From contig JAMBOW010000001.1 of assembly GCA_023715865.1 (NCBI GenBank), positions 1,488,001 through 1,552,000 of the forward strand: a stretch of 64,000 bases of DNA, given 5' to 3'. Positions 63,289-64,000 of the stretch are shown piece after piece. Source of the DNA: Neobacillus mesonae. GTDB taxonomy: Bacteria; Bacillota; Bacilli; Paenibacillales; Paenibacillaceae. The translations under genes and the position numbers were made by a program. The notes beneath the pieces are model-generated. The model was not told the origin of the DNA and searched no databases. It worked only from the letters and a program-made list of their open reading frames with translations. Positions within the stretch are counted from its first letter, which is position 1; each line of letters begins with the position of its first letter.

Positions 63289-64000
63289 GCTTTGGCCCAT
63301 CACATGATCGACTTCTCAAGAACCAATCATCTGTCACCTTTGTATCAGGTACAATAAACGGTGTAGCTTATTCAAATACGGTCAATATCCCCTTAACGGG
63401 TCCTGTTATATCTGTAAATAAATCAGCTTCATTACATGTGGCTGCCTTAGGCAGTGTAATAACATATACACTATTGGTGACGAACACAGGTAATGCTGAA
63501 GCTGATATTCTGCTTTACGAACTACTACCGGAAGGAACCGAATTTATTATAAACAGTGTGCTCCGGGATGGAATTCCGATCCCGGAGGCAGTACTGCCAG
63601 GCAGAATTGATATCGGCTCACTAGGTATCCTAGCATCAACTACTGTGAGCTTTCAGGTCATAGTCTCCAATATTCCTACAACAAACGAGCTTTTTAATGA
63701 AGCAAGGGTAGAATATACTTTTCAAGCTTTAGATGGCCGTACAATCAGTAGAAGCGTTACATCTAATCAAGTCCGTATCCCACTAGCAAATCTGCAGCTT
63801 ACTGTGTCACAGCGAGCAAATACTTTGCAAACCTTTGTTGGAGATGTCGTTACCTTTACTGTAACGATCCAAAATACGGGGACAGTCCCTGTTACGAATG
63901 CCCGCTTAGAGGCCGTGCTCTCAAAAAGTATGGAATTTATACCGGGAAGCGTAGTACTTGATGGAGTAATCTCACCTAGACTTGATCCGGTAAAAGGATT
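63285..64000 (+). pseudogene. Continuation of the DUF11 protein in a shifted frame (runs off the window)
   Basis: The repeats continue without a stop to the window end in a different frame. First comes the normal tail of repeat 15 (NQSSVTFVSGTINGVAYSNTV), then repeat 16 (GPVISVNKSASLHVAALGSVITY) and most of repeat 17 (NLQLTVSQRANTLQTFVGDV). The alternation of repeat types is kept across the break. An ATG at 63285 overlaps the upstream stop (ATGA), so re-initiation is formally possible, but no good ribosome site is present. Most simply the gene has a frameshift between about 63265 and 63318. Confidence 0.7.

Noticed and set aside
57201..63303. Open frames on the minus strand opposite the DUF11 giant gene
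   Set aside because: They recur with the repeat period and have no ribosome sites. They are shadows of the repetitive plus-strand gene.
57613..64000. Repeat array as a CRISPR or non-coding tandem repeat
   Set aside because: The repeats are about 378 bases, diverged at DNA level, and encode one continuous protein fold family.

Overview
The window looks like a chromosomal segment from a low-to-mid-GC, endospore-forming Gram-positive bacterium of the Paenibacillus / Bacillaceae type. The grounds are AGGAGG-type ribosome sites with ATG, GTG and TTG starts, a T-box leader, Fur and Zur boxes of Bacillus form, a BceRSAB module, a bacillibactin-type dhb operon, a Cys-poor L33 paralogue and proteins resembling spore-surface families. 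No rRNA, tRNA, CRISPR array, prophage or insertion sequence was seen.

Layout. 1-9.6 kb: housekeeping and redox genes (YjbQ, an ExsC-like protein, MarR + old yellow enzyme, FMN reductase), then glnS behind a T-box whose specifier reads as a Gln codon, a methyltransferase, and an unrecognised gene behind an unclassified attenuator-like leader RNA. 9.8-18.2 kb: DeoR regulator, oxalate-decarboxylase-like bicupin, MarR + MFS exporter, GH2 glycosidase with a divergent ArsR-type regulator, a broken small membrane gene, and an aminoglycoside nucleotidyltransferase-like gene. 18.5-32.8 kb: iron block. dhbA-C-E-B-F-mbtH runs leftwards from a double Fur box. The two adenylation codes of DhbF read glycine and threonine, so the product should be a bacillibactin-type DHB-Gly-Thr trilactone. 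A divergent pair, an AAA ATPase and a FeuA-like lipoprotein, shares another Fur box.

32.9-42.7 kb: a large secreted OB-fold/FN3-like protein, then a peptide-type ABC transporter. Its ATPases are fused, both permeases carry long extra N-termini, and its binding protein appears circularly permuted. 43.2-46.3 kb: permuted NlpC/P60-like protein, DedA, cytochrome P450 and a small lipoprotein. 46.3-48.3 kb: a zinc-starvation operon running leftwards from a Zur box: COG0523 GTPase, Zn-ribbon-less L33 and a hypothetical gene. 48.4-54.5 kb: BceR-BceS-BceA-BceB, DedA and UppP, which together form a cell-wall lipid-carrier / peptide-antibiotic defence block. 54.5-56.4 kb: a 24-residue hydrophobic microprotein, an LppM-like lipoprotein and a small alarmone synthetase.

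56.6-64 kb: a giant DUF11-repeat protein with 15 repeats of about 126 residues in two alternating types. Its frame breaks at about 63.28 kb and the repeats continue in another frame past the end of the window. It has no signal peptide, a sigma-K-like -10 element upstream, and possibly an ATT start.

The most unusual items are the permuted binding protein with its enlarged permeases, the alternating and frame-broken DUF11 giant, the Gln T-box in front of glnS, and the unclassified leader RNA at 9.48-9.59 kb.
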